Both the position numbers and the translations under genes were made by a program. Under the pieces are notes generated by a model. That model had not been told where the DNA came from, searched no databases, and was given only the letters and a program-made list of their open reading frames with translations. A stretch of 64,000 nt of DNA, from the NCBI GenBank assembly GCA_029237695.1, contig CM055266.1, positions 13,099,805 to 13,163,804 on the forward strand. The letters run 5' to 3'. The DNA comes from Conchocele bisecta (taxonomy: Eukaryota; Mollusca; Bivalvia; Lucinida; Thyasiridae). Shown here piece by piece: positions 53,862 through 64,000 of this stretch. Within the stretch, counting starts at the first letter, position 1. Every line of letters begins with the position of its first letter.

Positions 53862-56620
53862 AAGAATATCAGATCCTACACAAACAGATGAGAATCCCGA
53901 GGACACTGCCCACAGTAACATATCACACAGCATACCACGAGTTTAAGGATATCATACTGTGTATGGGGTCGTTTCACATGGCAAAGGTCATGCTTGGCTG
54001 TCTTGGGAAGTACCTGAAAGGAAGCGGTGCGGAGAGCATACTAGTTGAGGCATCTGTATTCGGTGTAAATGTTGTAGAGTCTGTTCTAAGTGGAAAAAAC
54101 TACACTCGATCTCTGAAAGGAATGCAGCTACTCAAGGAAGGTATGGGCAGATTGCAGTGGGCTGAGTTCTTTGAGAAGTGTGATATCAAGAAGTATGATA
54201 AGCAACTTGACTTGATTTTGAAGATTAAGGATAGTGTAGTAGAGAAGGACTGTATCCATAGCCAAGACCTGTTGGCAGATATCAAAGAGAACAGCGAACC
54301 TCTAATAAATGATTTTGATGAGTGCATAGAGGAGAGTAAAGAGATGAATGAAACATTCAAGTACTGGCATACATTCATAGAGCTCACATCCCTTACAGAA
54401 GACCTCATTCGTATTGACAGAGAAGGTAATTGGGAGCTGCAGTTACATACAATACAGGCGTTACTGCCAATTCTTGCAGCATTTGATTCAACTAACTACC
54501 TCCGTTGGTGCTCGCTATATCTAGAAGACATGCGGAGGCTGCCTCAGACGGCACCTGCTATTCATATAAGCTTTTCAGGAAAGTTTGTTGTGAAACGAAC
54601 CGAGGGTAATTTCAAAGCAGTTGGTGCAGATATGGCACTGGAGCAAACCATCAACAAATCACAAAAAAGTAGCTCAGGCATAATTGGTAGTTCTAGAAAA
54701 AAGAAATTTGTTGCCAAATGGGAACTCATATACCATGAAATATTGGCCATCAGCAACCTTCACAGAGAATTAAGCGGGGCGAGAACCAGCGCGTATGACC
54801 TGACCGTGAATCACGAGTTCAACATAACGGATAGCATCATGGGCGAGAAGAATGTTCAGGCCATTCTGACATTCATTGAGAAATATGAAAATCCATTCAA
54901 GGTAGACGCCGTTCAACCCAAACTCCACAACATTGTCACACAAGAAGTAATGACAGACGATATTCGGCATCAACTATTGCATGTGACGACAATCGGAAAT
55001 GCAGCATATGACACCCTGCGTAAAGGCCTTTTTATTGAGAAGACAATGCGAAACAATCCATCGAACTAACCTGAAGACCTTTCGAAGTATACATCATTCA
55101 TCAAGAGAATGCAAATCATCAGTCAAGATATCACAACGGAAGGAACGAGGGCAGCAACAGAGACTTCTCGAGGTAGCTAGGGTACGGGGAAGTGCAATGG
55201 AAGATCTGTTGCAGTATGACGTCACACCAGAATCATGTCTCTTTGATCAGGAAGGTTTAATGACAAAGGCAGTGAAAAGTTCCATTGTGCAAGAGCTGGA
55301 ACATGAACTTACAGCAGATGATCAGAAATTCCTAAACAGACATGACACATTTCACACAACGTTTGTCGTAGACATGATGGTTAACATTAGAAAGATAAGG
55401 ACAAAAGGAATCAAAGACTTTGGCAAATATAGCAACATAATATTGGACTATCTTACGAAATCAACGATTGGAGCTGATATAATTGACTTCATCTTCGATT
55501 CCTACATCGATAAATCAGTTAAAGACTCGGAAAGGAAACGTCGACAGACGACTTGTCCTATTGAACTGGATATCATCAACAAACAAACATCACTACCAGT
55601 TGAAATGGAACGATTTTGGTCTTCTGGTAGTAACAAACGAAAGCTGCAGCTGTTGCTTCATCAGCAAATTATTGATGGACAAAATGACACACAGTCATCA
55701 TTACACGTTACTGAGGTATTTGTAAGCAATATGTCAGGAGAACAAACAGTTCAGTGTATCTGTGTTTCTGAGGGGAAATCACAGGAAGTACCCGAATTAC
55801 ACAGTGAACTGGAAGAATTAGATACCCGGATTGTACCTCATGCTATGCATGCAGTGAAAAATGGAACCAAGCGAATTGTAGTCATATCGTCAGACACCGA
55901 TGTGTTGATACAGATGATGTACTGTTGGAGCGAACTCAGTAAACACGACCTTCATGAACTCTGGGTTAAGACTGGCGTCGGTGATTCCACTCGTTATATC
56001 CCCCTCCATACATTGGCAGATAGGGTTGGAGAGGATTTGTGTAGCGTACTGCCAGCTGTTCATACTATCACAGGTTGTGATTACACCAGTAAACTGGGTA
56101 CTAAATATGCAGGCTTGAAGTGTAACCCAACTGTGCTTATGAAGGACTTTGGTATACATCCTAACACTTCCAATATGGACAGTGTAATGGAATCAGCTGA
56201 GTTGTACCTGGTCCAGGTGTTGAAAGGGGGTAGTAAGTGTACCACAATGAATCAGTTACGGACATACATGTACCACCACAGCAAGGGACTATCACTAGAC
56301 CAGCTACCTCCAACTAGTCATGCTATTAGGGGACACATTCTCAGGGCATTTTATGCAACATATCAGATGACATCTCTGCTTTGTATGGAATTAGAGGTGT
56401 TGGATCCGACTCAGTACGGGTGTATAGATGTAGAGGAGTTGTTCATACCGATGTATGTAGAACACCGATTCCTGATACATGTGCACATATGTGTACATGT
56501 ACAAAGTGTACAAATATCAGATGTACATAAAGAAGGAATGGTGTACCTTGTCGCAAGTTTTGTAAATGTCAATGTATCCCAGATATAACGATGTGTAAAA
56601 ATCCATCAGGATGTGTATAG
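53858..56620 (+). pseudogene. Academ-like transposon protein with XPG/PIN-like domain and Cys-rich tail
   Basis: Part one (53858-55069) includes AYHEFKDIILCMGSFHMAKV, KVMLGCLGKYLKGSG, EGNWELQLHTIQALLPILAA, STNYLRWCSLYLEDMRRLP and DMALEQTINKSQKSSSGIIG, an all-helical region widespread in invertebrate repeat-derived proteins. Near 55050 the frame shifts. Part two has VVISSDTDVLIQMMYCW, STRYIPLHTLADRVGE and HTITGCDYTSKLGTK, the acidic pattern of an XPG/FEN1-like PIN nuclease. After a shift near 56490 a Cys-rich tail (CTCTKC; PCRKFCKCQC) with one stop (about 56530) ends at 56620. The N-terminus is replaced by the PolB relic. The match to Academ is an inference from the nuclease, the Cys cluster and the 4-bp target duplication. 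Confidence 0.65.
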
Positions 56621-57690
56621 ATTATATGATGAGCATACAAACGTTTAGGATCTTAGTGTTAAAGTGACTGTCTCAAATAATCGATATGCATGTGCCTCAC
56701 ATAAACACAGTAACATACACATTCACTTTTGTTATTCGAGACAGGTGCTTAAAGTATCAACATTTATTGACAGTTATAAGTGTTTCCTAATATAATTATG
56801 GATGTAAGGAACAGTATACAAAGCTTTAATACTCAAATGTACAAATATTACAGGAAACTGAACACAAACAGCCAATCATTAGGTGATACAGCATGCCAAA
56901 ACGTACTCCTTGGCATTTGGGATCAGTTTAAACTATACACAATTTGCCAAAATTAGTAAAGTGGACACTGCCCACATTGAATGCAATCAAATTGCCGGAT
57001 GTATTAGACTGGTCCCAACTGACATGTTGTCCATTTTGCATACAGCCTAATTTGGTACATAGTTACGTGTCTTCATATACATGCAAATGATACCAATAGT
57101 TTGACTTAGTTAGATAATAAATATTACTAACAATGTTGTAAGTTGCTATATTTTGTTGACCATTATATCATTTACATGGCAGTATTAATGATGTCAACAT
57201 TACAGATTTAAAATACTACAACCAGAAACTGACATTTGTAAATGACATTTGCCATTTTAAGCCTTATTAAGACAGTATAATAAACATAGGAGTGCATATA
57301 AACACATTTCGTTAGAATTCAGAAAGCAAATTATACATTTTTAACATAACATTTGGCGGCCATCTTGGAGTTCTATATCAGGGAGATCATCAATCGCAAG
57401 AATAGCCTTACTAATGGACTTCCCGGCCTGAAATTAGTCAGAAATGATGTGCTGCTTATGTTTCTAGACCATTTGGTTGCAAAGTTAAATGCGACAATAA
57501 TTCAAAATGGCCGCTGGCGGCCATCTTGGATTTCTCATTCGTTGCCGGGTTACAAAATGTCTACCCAAGTTTTTTCGACATGGTATATGTTCTAGTTCAT
57601 GAATCCAGTGTCAAACATAGGGCACATAAAAATCCTACGAGAAGTTTGTCAGCAGATAGACTATACCTTCAGGCTTTCATGTTGATTGCT
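56621..57690. other. Non-coding right arm of the outer transposon
   Basis: AT-rich with no supported gene. TTTGGCGGCCATCTTGGA-like text occurs twice (about 57352 and 57518). Confidence 0.5.
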
Positions 57691-57887
57691 CTAAACTCTG
57701 TATTCCATAAGATTGTTTCTCGCATTGAATATCACACCGTAATCCGTTTATCATAGTACACAAGAATGCCTGCCCGGTGCCTCGTCCAATCAGAAGCTCC
57801 CAAATAGGTCAGGTGACCAGGGCAGCGCGCGTTCTGTGGGAAGGCTCTAAAGTGCGGTATGAAGGTCGGGGGCAGCTAATTACCACA
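57691..57887 (-). repeat. Right terminal inverted repeat of outer transposon
   Basis: Reverse complement of 28685-28880 with about 10% differences. Followed by the duplicated ATAC. Confidence 0.9.
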
Positions 57888-59290
57888 ATACTCTATCATG
57901 AATAAATATGAGTTATGTGCTATACATGCGTGATTCTCCATCATGAAGCCATGTGAGTTATGTATTATACATTCGGGATACTCCATCCTGGAGGCATGTG
58001 AGTTATGTGTTATACATGCTGGATACACTATCATGGAGCCATGTGAGTTATGTGTTATACATGCGGGATACTCTATCATGAATAAATATGAGTTATGTGT
58101 TATACATGCGGGATTCTCCATCATGAAGCCATGTGAGTTATGTGTTATACATGCCGGATACTCCAACCAGGAGGCATGTGAGTTATGTGTTATACATGCG
58201 GGATATTCCATCATGGAGCCATGTAAGTTATATGTTATACATGCAGGATACTCTATCATGATGCCATGTGAGTTATGTGTTATACATGCGGGATACTCTA
58301 TCATGAGGCCATGTGTGCTATGTGTTATACATGCGGGATACTCCATCATGGAGCCATATGAGTTATGTGTTATATATGCGGGATACTCTATCATGAGGCC
58401 ATGTGTGTTATGTGTTATACATGCGGGATACTCTATCATGAGGCCATGTGTGCTATGTGTTATACATGCGGGATACTCCATCATGGAGCCATGTGAGTTA
58501 TGTGTAAAACATGCGGGATACTCAATCATGGAGCGATGTGAGCTATGTGTTATACATGTGGGATGGCATACTCCATCATGGAGCCATGCGAGTTCTGTGT
58601 TATATACTAGTATGCGGGATACTCTATCATGAAGCCATGTGTGTTATGTGTTATACATGCGGGATACACCATCATGGCGCCATGTGAGTTATGTGTAAAA
58701 CATACGGGATACATGTGGGATACTCTATCATGGAGCCATGTGTGTTATGTGTTTCACATGTGGGATACTCCATCATGGAGCCATGTGATTTATGTGTTAT
58801 ACATGTGGGGTACTCTATCATGGAGCCATGTGTGTTATGTGTTATACATGCGAGGTACTCCATCATGGAGCCATGTGATTTATGTGTTATACATGCGGGA
58901 TACTCCATCATGGAGCCATGTGAGTTATGTGTTATACATGTGGGATACTCCATCATGGAGCCACGTGAGTTATGTGTTATACATGTGGGATACTCCATCA
59001 TGGAGCCATGTGAGTTATGTGTTATACATGCGGGATACTCCATCATGGAGCCATGTGAGTTATGTGTTATACATGTGGGATACTCTATCATGGAGCTATG
59101 TGTGCTATATGTTATACATGCGGGATACTCCATCATGGAGCCATGTGTTTTATGTGTTATACATGCGGGATACTCTAACAATGAGTCATGTGAGTTATGT
59201 GTTATACATGCGGGATACTCCATCACGAAGCCATGTGAGTTATGTGTTATACATGTGGGATACTCTATCATGACATGTGAGTTATCTGAT
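57888..59290 (+). repeat. 45-bp minisatellite, right part
   Basis: About 31 copies of the same unit as 28500-28684. Each contains ATGTGAGTTATGTG, a potential splice donor. The 45-bp period gives open frames on both strands (15-residue repeats such as HAGYSIMEPCELCVI); these are not considered genes. Confidence 0.96.
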
Positions 59291-59706
59291 ACGCATTCGG
59301 GATTTAACCGTGTAAACTGGTTGGAATGACACATTGTTTCAGAGTTATGTTCTATTTTCCGATTCCGTTGATGATCTAGGAATACATTTTATCATTTTGG
59401 CTGGAATGTCCGCATCTGCACAGTCGTATCAGAACCAGCACTGTTTGTCCTTTTATAAATGACACACCCAGCATACTTCTATCAAGCAATATAGATCGTT
59501 GTCAGGGTACAGGAGTATGCTATTTGACCAGGAGTCACATTGGTCACAATTCATATATGCCTCATTATACACGTCTCATTACATGTATTATATCATAATC
59601 ATATATACTTGTAGTATATCACACATCCAATATACATGCAATCAATCATACATCGTAATATACATGTAGTGTATCACACAGCCATGTTGCATTATACATT
59701 TCACAG
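59291..59706. other. Intron before the juxtamembrane exon
   Basis: Includes degenerate copies of the 27-bp unit (ATACATGTAGTGTATCACAC; about 59600-59690). Ends in the acceptor CATTTCACAG. Confidence 0.5.
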
Positions 59707-59728
59707 GTAAGAAGAAGAACAAGTACAG
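59707..59728 (+). CDS. 22-bp micro-exon, basic juxtamembrane segment
   Basis: GTAAGAAGAAGAACAAGTAC plus AG lies between the acceptor TTTCACAG and the donor GTGAGT. Joined in phase 1 to the TM exon it codes Cys-Lys-Lys-Lys-Asn-Lys-Tyr, a plausible stop-transfer or juxtamembrane segment just inside the membrane. It leaves phase 2, which fits the exon at 62192. The call rests on splice sites, phase and the positive-inside charge. Confidence 0.55.
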
Positions 59729-61767
59729 GTGAGTCCAGTAGACGATGTCAATGTTTCGTTAAATACCAGTGGCTTTTCTCCAAACGACAACACAGACGCT
59801 CACTAAAACAACTTGTACATAAAACGGATTGCTATTTTGTGGAAACATAAGAGTATATTTCAATAGTCTTCTATTTCTTGGGCGTATGCCGCTATAGTCT
59901 TACTATATATATCGATAAAACATATATTATGTCTTAATTTGTGAATTAAATATGACAAATACTTAAGTGCGACTTTACACATTGAATACCTGTCATATTC
60001 AAAAGAAGTTCGCATCATTTTAGGCTTGGGAACTATAGAACATTTACCTTTCATTTCAGCGATCATACGTATGACAACACTTTGGAGGCCGATGGTCAAC
60101 ATGGTAGGTCACACACATGTAACAGTCGAGATGATGTAGAGCCACTAGGTCCCAGGGTGTCACTGGACGAGACAAACTTACACTGTGTGCGACCAGCATA
60201 TCCTGTCCATACGCTGGCCGTAAATATAGTACCGTCCATTTTCTCAGCCGTATGCCAATATGTGGTGACTAGACATGTATATTTTATTTCCTTAATCAAA
60301 AATAGCCTAACGATATACCTATCAATGTTTAGCCATTATATTTTTTCGAAAACGAGAATTACTGTCACCACTCTGGCGTCGTTCATGTTGTCGTTCGGAC
60401 GTCTGTTAATTCTTATGTAAAATGTATTGGTCTATATTTGGTGATACATGTTAACCTTGTTACAACGTCCTTCTTGTATCACTCACCACATTCAACTACA
60501 TGTAGTTCGTGTCATTGGCCTATATTGTGTCGGCTGGAATGACTGAGCAGCTTCTCAACAACTACTTGTCATATGTTAAGGACATTTGATCATAACTTCC
60601 TCCTTGCATCATTCACCACAGCCCACTTAATGACATAGCAGGATACATTATTCATTTACGATTTCCTTCAACAACTGCTAGCCTGTTAATGAGCATTGCC
60701 CAGGACATCCACATTACATCATTCACCATGACCCACACACCTGTATGCGTGGGTAAACAGTATATTCTGCTAGAATGACGTGCTATTTAATCATGCTTAG
60801 CAGGGTGTCGTCAAACATATCAAGCTGGACTAGGTATTCATGATTACGCGTCATTGAGTGAAACAATGTCAAGACGTATTCTTTTATTGTGTTATTTTGA
60901 TCTATTTCGACTATCTTGAAAGTATCGGAATTCTTAACGATAAGAACATCGTACAAAACGTAAATTGATATGTTACATAATAGTGTTTCTCTGGCTTGTA
61001 TTTATAAATCATAAATTGTTTTCTCATGAATTAGACCTCTGTATGGTTCATATAATTGGCAACATAATGCCCATGAATATCAATTGGATGTCGTCACATG
61101 CAAGCTTCTGTCAGTAAGACTGCACATTTTTGTTGATAAATGTTTCTATATATAACTGGAAACGTGCTTAACACCAATGTACAATGTATGGTCGAAGTAA
61201 AGTTACCAGATAAATTATATTGAATAATCATGAACTGACGTCACCACATAATAATGAAAGTGGTATTGTTTGGGCAGGTCTTGGAACCTTGCCCATATCA
61301 CAGATTGGAAAACATACGTTGAGACGTGGCATATGATGTCTACGTCAGAAGTATAATGTCGGAGTTAATGTGCAACTTCTGTAAAATCCTAAAATACAAA
61401 ATAAGCCCTGGATTTGAGAGATTAGAACTAGTAACAACTATGAAATGTAGTATAATAAGTGACGGGTGTCTTTTGGCAACAAGTGTACTGAAATTTAAGT
61501 ATATAATCACAACATTACGGAAGTATCATGTACGTCATTAATCTAGTTGTTTAGCAATTATATATTAAAAGTTAAGCAGGACTTAATTGTAAATACACCC
61601 TGTAGTTTATTTCTGGCTAATCATGACTCTGAACATGTCCTCTCAACAGCTTAGAAGGTGTAAAACATGTATATCCCATCCACCCATCGACTAGTCTGCG
61701 CATGTTACAGATAATTCCAGGCTCGTGTCTTTTTATATCAAGATTACCGGGCAAGGCTAGGAAACGC

Positions 61768-61811
61768 GTAGGAATTCAGAGCCTCGCCGAGAAAATGTTC
61801 TGAATTCCTAC
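61768..61811. repeat. Short hairpin with CTCGCCGAG core
   Basis: GTAGGAATTCAGA (61768-61780) and TCTGAATTCCTAC (61799-61811) are perfect inverted arms. The core resembles the element at 19349-19452. Confidence 0.6.
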
Positions 61812-61914
61812 AATTTCATAACAGCGTCTATTATATAGTAATATATTTGAATACACTAGCACGCTATGCTATTTATGAGGTAACATATTTGGCTACATAA
61901 TGAGAAATTATGGC

Positions 61915-62135
61915 GTTGTTTCTTCTTGAAAATAACGCGGACTTGTATCCGTCACGTAATTCTACTGAATCATAATCTGGAAACATCTAGTGACGCCGTT
62001 ATAACTATGAAATTTAAGTTTTCAATTTGTTGTAACCGGGATATTGGTATCAGGTAAATGCAAGATGTTGTTAGTCAGTACAGGTACGTATTCGACCAAT
62101 ACAAAGTTCGTTCCCTGATAAATGCACGTACATGT
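61915..62135. repeat. Dispersed repeat, copy 2
   Basis: Diverged direct copy of 21004-21210, sharing GAAAATAACGCGGACTTGTA and CAATACAAAGTTCGTTCCC. Confidence 0.6.
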
Positions 62136-62191
62136 ACGTGTTATACTAACGATATGCACAACTTGTGCACTAAATGTTAATTGTGTTTCAG

Positions 62192-62234
62192 CAATATCTC
62201 AAGTCCAGGCTGCGTCCACGGCACAACATGGAGG
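62192..62234 (+). CDS. Short cytoplasmic exon of the receptor gene
   Basis: The acceptor TTGTGTTTCAG and donor GTAAGTAC are both strong. In phase 2 from the micro-exon the 43 bp read SNISSPGCVHGTTWR without a stop and leave phase 0. No motif is recognised. Confidence rests on splice sites and phase only. Confidence 0.5.
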
Positions 62235-62439
62235 GTAAGTACATCAATATGTGGCTATCACTGGAGATATGAGGCTTATGTGATTTGTGAACAGTGTAGC
62301 TCCTGATCAAATAGCACAACCCTGTAGCCTGATAACAATATATATTGCTAGTTAGAAGCATAACGGGGGTTTCATTGACGGAACGAGCAGCAATTGTCTT
62401 GCCACTAATTATATTTCTGTTTGTTTCAAATTTGAATAC

Positions 62440-64000
62440 TGTGTCACACACCTAATGTACATGTAGTATATCATACGCCATACACACATGTACTATATCA
62501 CACACATATATACATGTAGATATCACACATCCTATATACATGTAGTATCACATTTTATATACATGTAGTACATCACACATCCTATATACATGAATTATAT
62601 CAAACATTTTATATACATATAGTATATCACATATCAAAGATGCATGTAGTATATCGCACATCATATACACGTATAGTACGTCATACCTCCTATATGTAGT
62701 ACATCATACATCCTATATACATGTAGTATACCACATATCCTATATACATGTAGTATATCCCTCATCCTATATACATCTAGTATATCACACAGCCTATATA
62801 CATGTAGTATATCACATATACTATATACATGTAGTATATCACTCATCCACTATACATGTAGTATATCACACATCCTATATACATGTAGTATACCACACAT
62901 CATATATACATGTGGTATATCACACAACCTATATACATGTATTATATCACACAGCCTATATACATGTAGTATATCATACGTCCTATATACATGTAGTATA
63001 TCACACATCCTATATACATGTGGTATACCACACAGCCTATATACATGTAGTATACCACACATCCTATATACATGTAGTATATCACACAGCCTATATACAT
63101 GTAGTATATCACACATCCTCTATGCATGCAGTATACCACACATCCTATATACATGTAGTATATAACACATCCTACATACATGTAGTATATCACACATCCT
63201 ATATACATGTAGTATATCACACTTAATATATACATGTAGTATACCACACAGCCTATATACATGTAGTATATCACACATCCTATATGCATGTGGTATATCG
63301 CACAGCCTATATACATGTAGTATATCACACATCCTATATACATGTGGTATATCGCACAGCCAATATACATGTAGTATCACACCTTATACATGTAGTATAC
63401 CACACATCCTCACATGTGGATACGCACAGCTATATAACATAGTATATCACACTCCTATACTGTGTATATCAAATCATATACATGAGTACACACATATGTA
63501 CTTGCAGTATATCGCACAGCCTATATACATGTGTATATCACTTATATATATGGTATATCACACATCCTATATATGTATTATATCACAGCCTATACATGTA
63601 GTATCACCATCCTATACTGTATATTACACATCCATATGCATGTAGTATAACACTGCCTATACATGAGTATATAACACTATTATATGTGGTATATCACACA
63701 TCCTTTATACATGTAGTACCACACATCCTAAGCATTTGTATCACACATCCATATACATGTAGACACATCCTATATATGTAGTATAGCATATCCTATACTG
63801 TATATGTTACACATCCTATATGTAGTATCACACATCTTTTTTATATTGTAGTATATCACTCACCTATATACATGTAGTATGTCACACATCCTATATACAT
63901 GTAGTATACACATCCTAAATACATGTGTATGTCACATCCTATATAAATGTAGTTACACATCCTACATGTATTATATCATCATCCATACATGTAGTATGTC
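62440..64000. repeat. 27-bp minisatellite, continues past the window
   Basis: More than 50 copies of CCTATATACATGTAGTATAT followed by CACACAT. Copies up to about 63360 are regular. After that many units are shortened by small deletions. The 27-bp period gives open frames on both strands (HVVYHTSYI and DILHVYRMC repeats), which are rejected as genes. Confidence 0.96.

Larger units (their letters stand above)
28685..57887 (+). mobile_element. Academ-like DNA transposon holding nested elements
   Basis: Inverted ends of about 196 bp (28685-28880 and about 57691-57887, starting TGTGGTAATTAGCT) flank the whole block. The duplicated ATAC (28681-28684 and 57888-57891) joins the two halves of the 45-bp minisatellite cleanly. 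The coding gene that appears to belong to it is at 53858-56620, with an XPG/PIN-like domain and a Cys-rich tail. A 3-4 bp target duplication plus an XPG-like nuclease is the published profile of the Academ superfamily. The assignment to Academ is an inference; the inverted ends and target duplication are seen directly. Most of the 29.2 kb is later insertions. Confidence 0.7.
59729..62191. other. Intron, mostly without recognisable features
   Basis: Contains diverged repeats of CATCATTCACCA (about 60480-60730), an inverted repeat at 61768-61811 and the second copy of the dispersed repeat (about 61915-62135). No gene is supported. Confidence 0.45.

Noticed and set aside
54100..54408. - strand frames inside the Academ-like gene
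   Set aside because: Shadows of the + strand coding sequence.
57943..59329. Long open frames on both strands with 15-residue repeats (HAGYSIMEPCELCVI; YPACITHNSHGSMME)
   Set aside because: The 45-bp minisatellite has a period divisible by three and no stop in several frames, so long frames arise automatically. The unit is intronic sequence copied from an exon end.
62661..63380. Open frames with ILHVYRMCD or HVVYHTSYI repeats
   Set aside because: A by-product of the 27-bp minisatellite period; present on both strands.

Overview
The window is eukaryotic and almost certainly animal. It has consensus GT-AG splice sites around phase-1 Ig and fibronectin III exons, kilobase minisatellites, and animal-type Polinton/Maverick, Gypsy and Academ-like transposons. 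The style of the dispersed repeats suggests a mollusc, probably a bivalve; that is an inference.

Host gene (+ strand). Five exons of one membrane receptor or adhesion gene can be traced: an Ig-like domain (10275-10616), an FN3 domain (26715-27011), a transmembrane segment (28357-28518), a 22-bp basic juxtamembrane exon (59707-59728) and a short cytoplasmic exon (62192-62234). The reading phases agree across all junctions. The rest is intron filled with repeats.

Intron repeats: a 65-bp satellite (1-8205), a 53-bp array (9537-9830), a 106-bp satellite in two blocks (11808-19345 and 25545-26695), hairpins and MITE-like elements (19.3-20.6 kb), a 402-bp miniature LTR retrotransposon whose LTRs carry a tRNA-Lys-like sequence (24309-24710), a dispersed element with an expanded GTCGGC microsatellite (22249-22560; second copy 27118-27998), a 45-bp minisatellite seeded by the splice donor of the TM exon (28500-28684 and 57888-59290), and a 27-bp minisatellite running off the right edge (62440-64000).

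Nested transposons. The 45-bp minisatellite is split by a 29.2-kb element (28685-57887; about 196-bp terminal inverted repeats, ATAC target duplication). Its own gene (53858-56620) encodes an XPG/PIN-like, Cys-tailed protein, suggesting an Academ-type transposon. Inside it lies a decayed Gypsy element on the - strand (52792 to 30418). The Gypsy polyprotein is in turn split, between RNase H and integrase, by a 17.7-kb Polinton (30786-48462) with perfectly matched 132-bp terminal inverted repeats.

The Polinton carries protein-primed PolB, RVE integrase, packaging ATPase, major and minor capsid genes, several small membrane proteins typical of Polintons, a long fibre-like coiled-coil protein, and two tandem orphan genes at its right end. 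I found no maturation protease. Many genes have frameshifts or stops, so the copy looks inactive as read. The most unusual signals are the tRNA-bearing mini-LTR element, a family of CCAAT...ATTGG palindromes scattered through the Polinton capsid region, hairpin-forming Polinton ends, and mirror-image promoter blocks at both Polinton ends.
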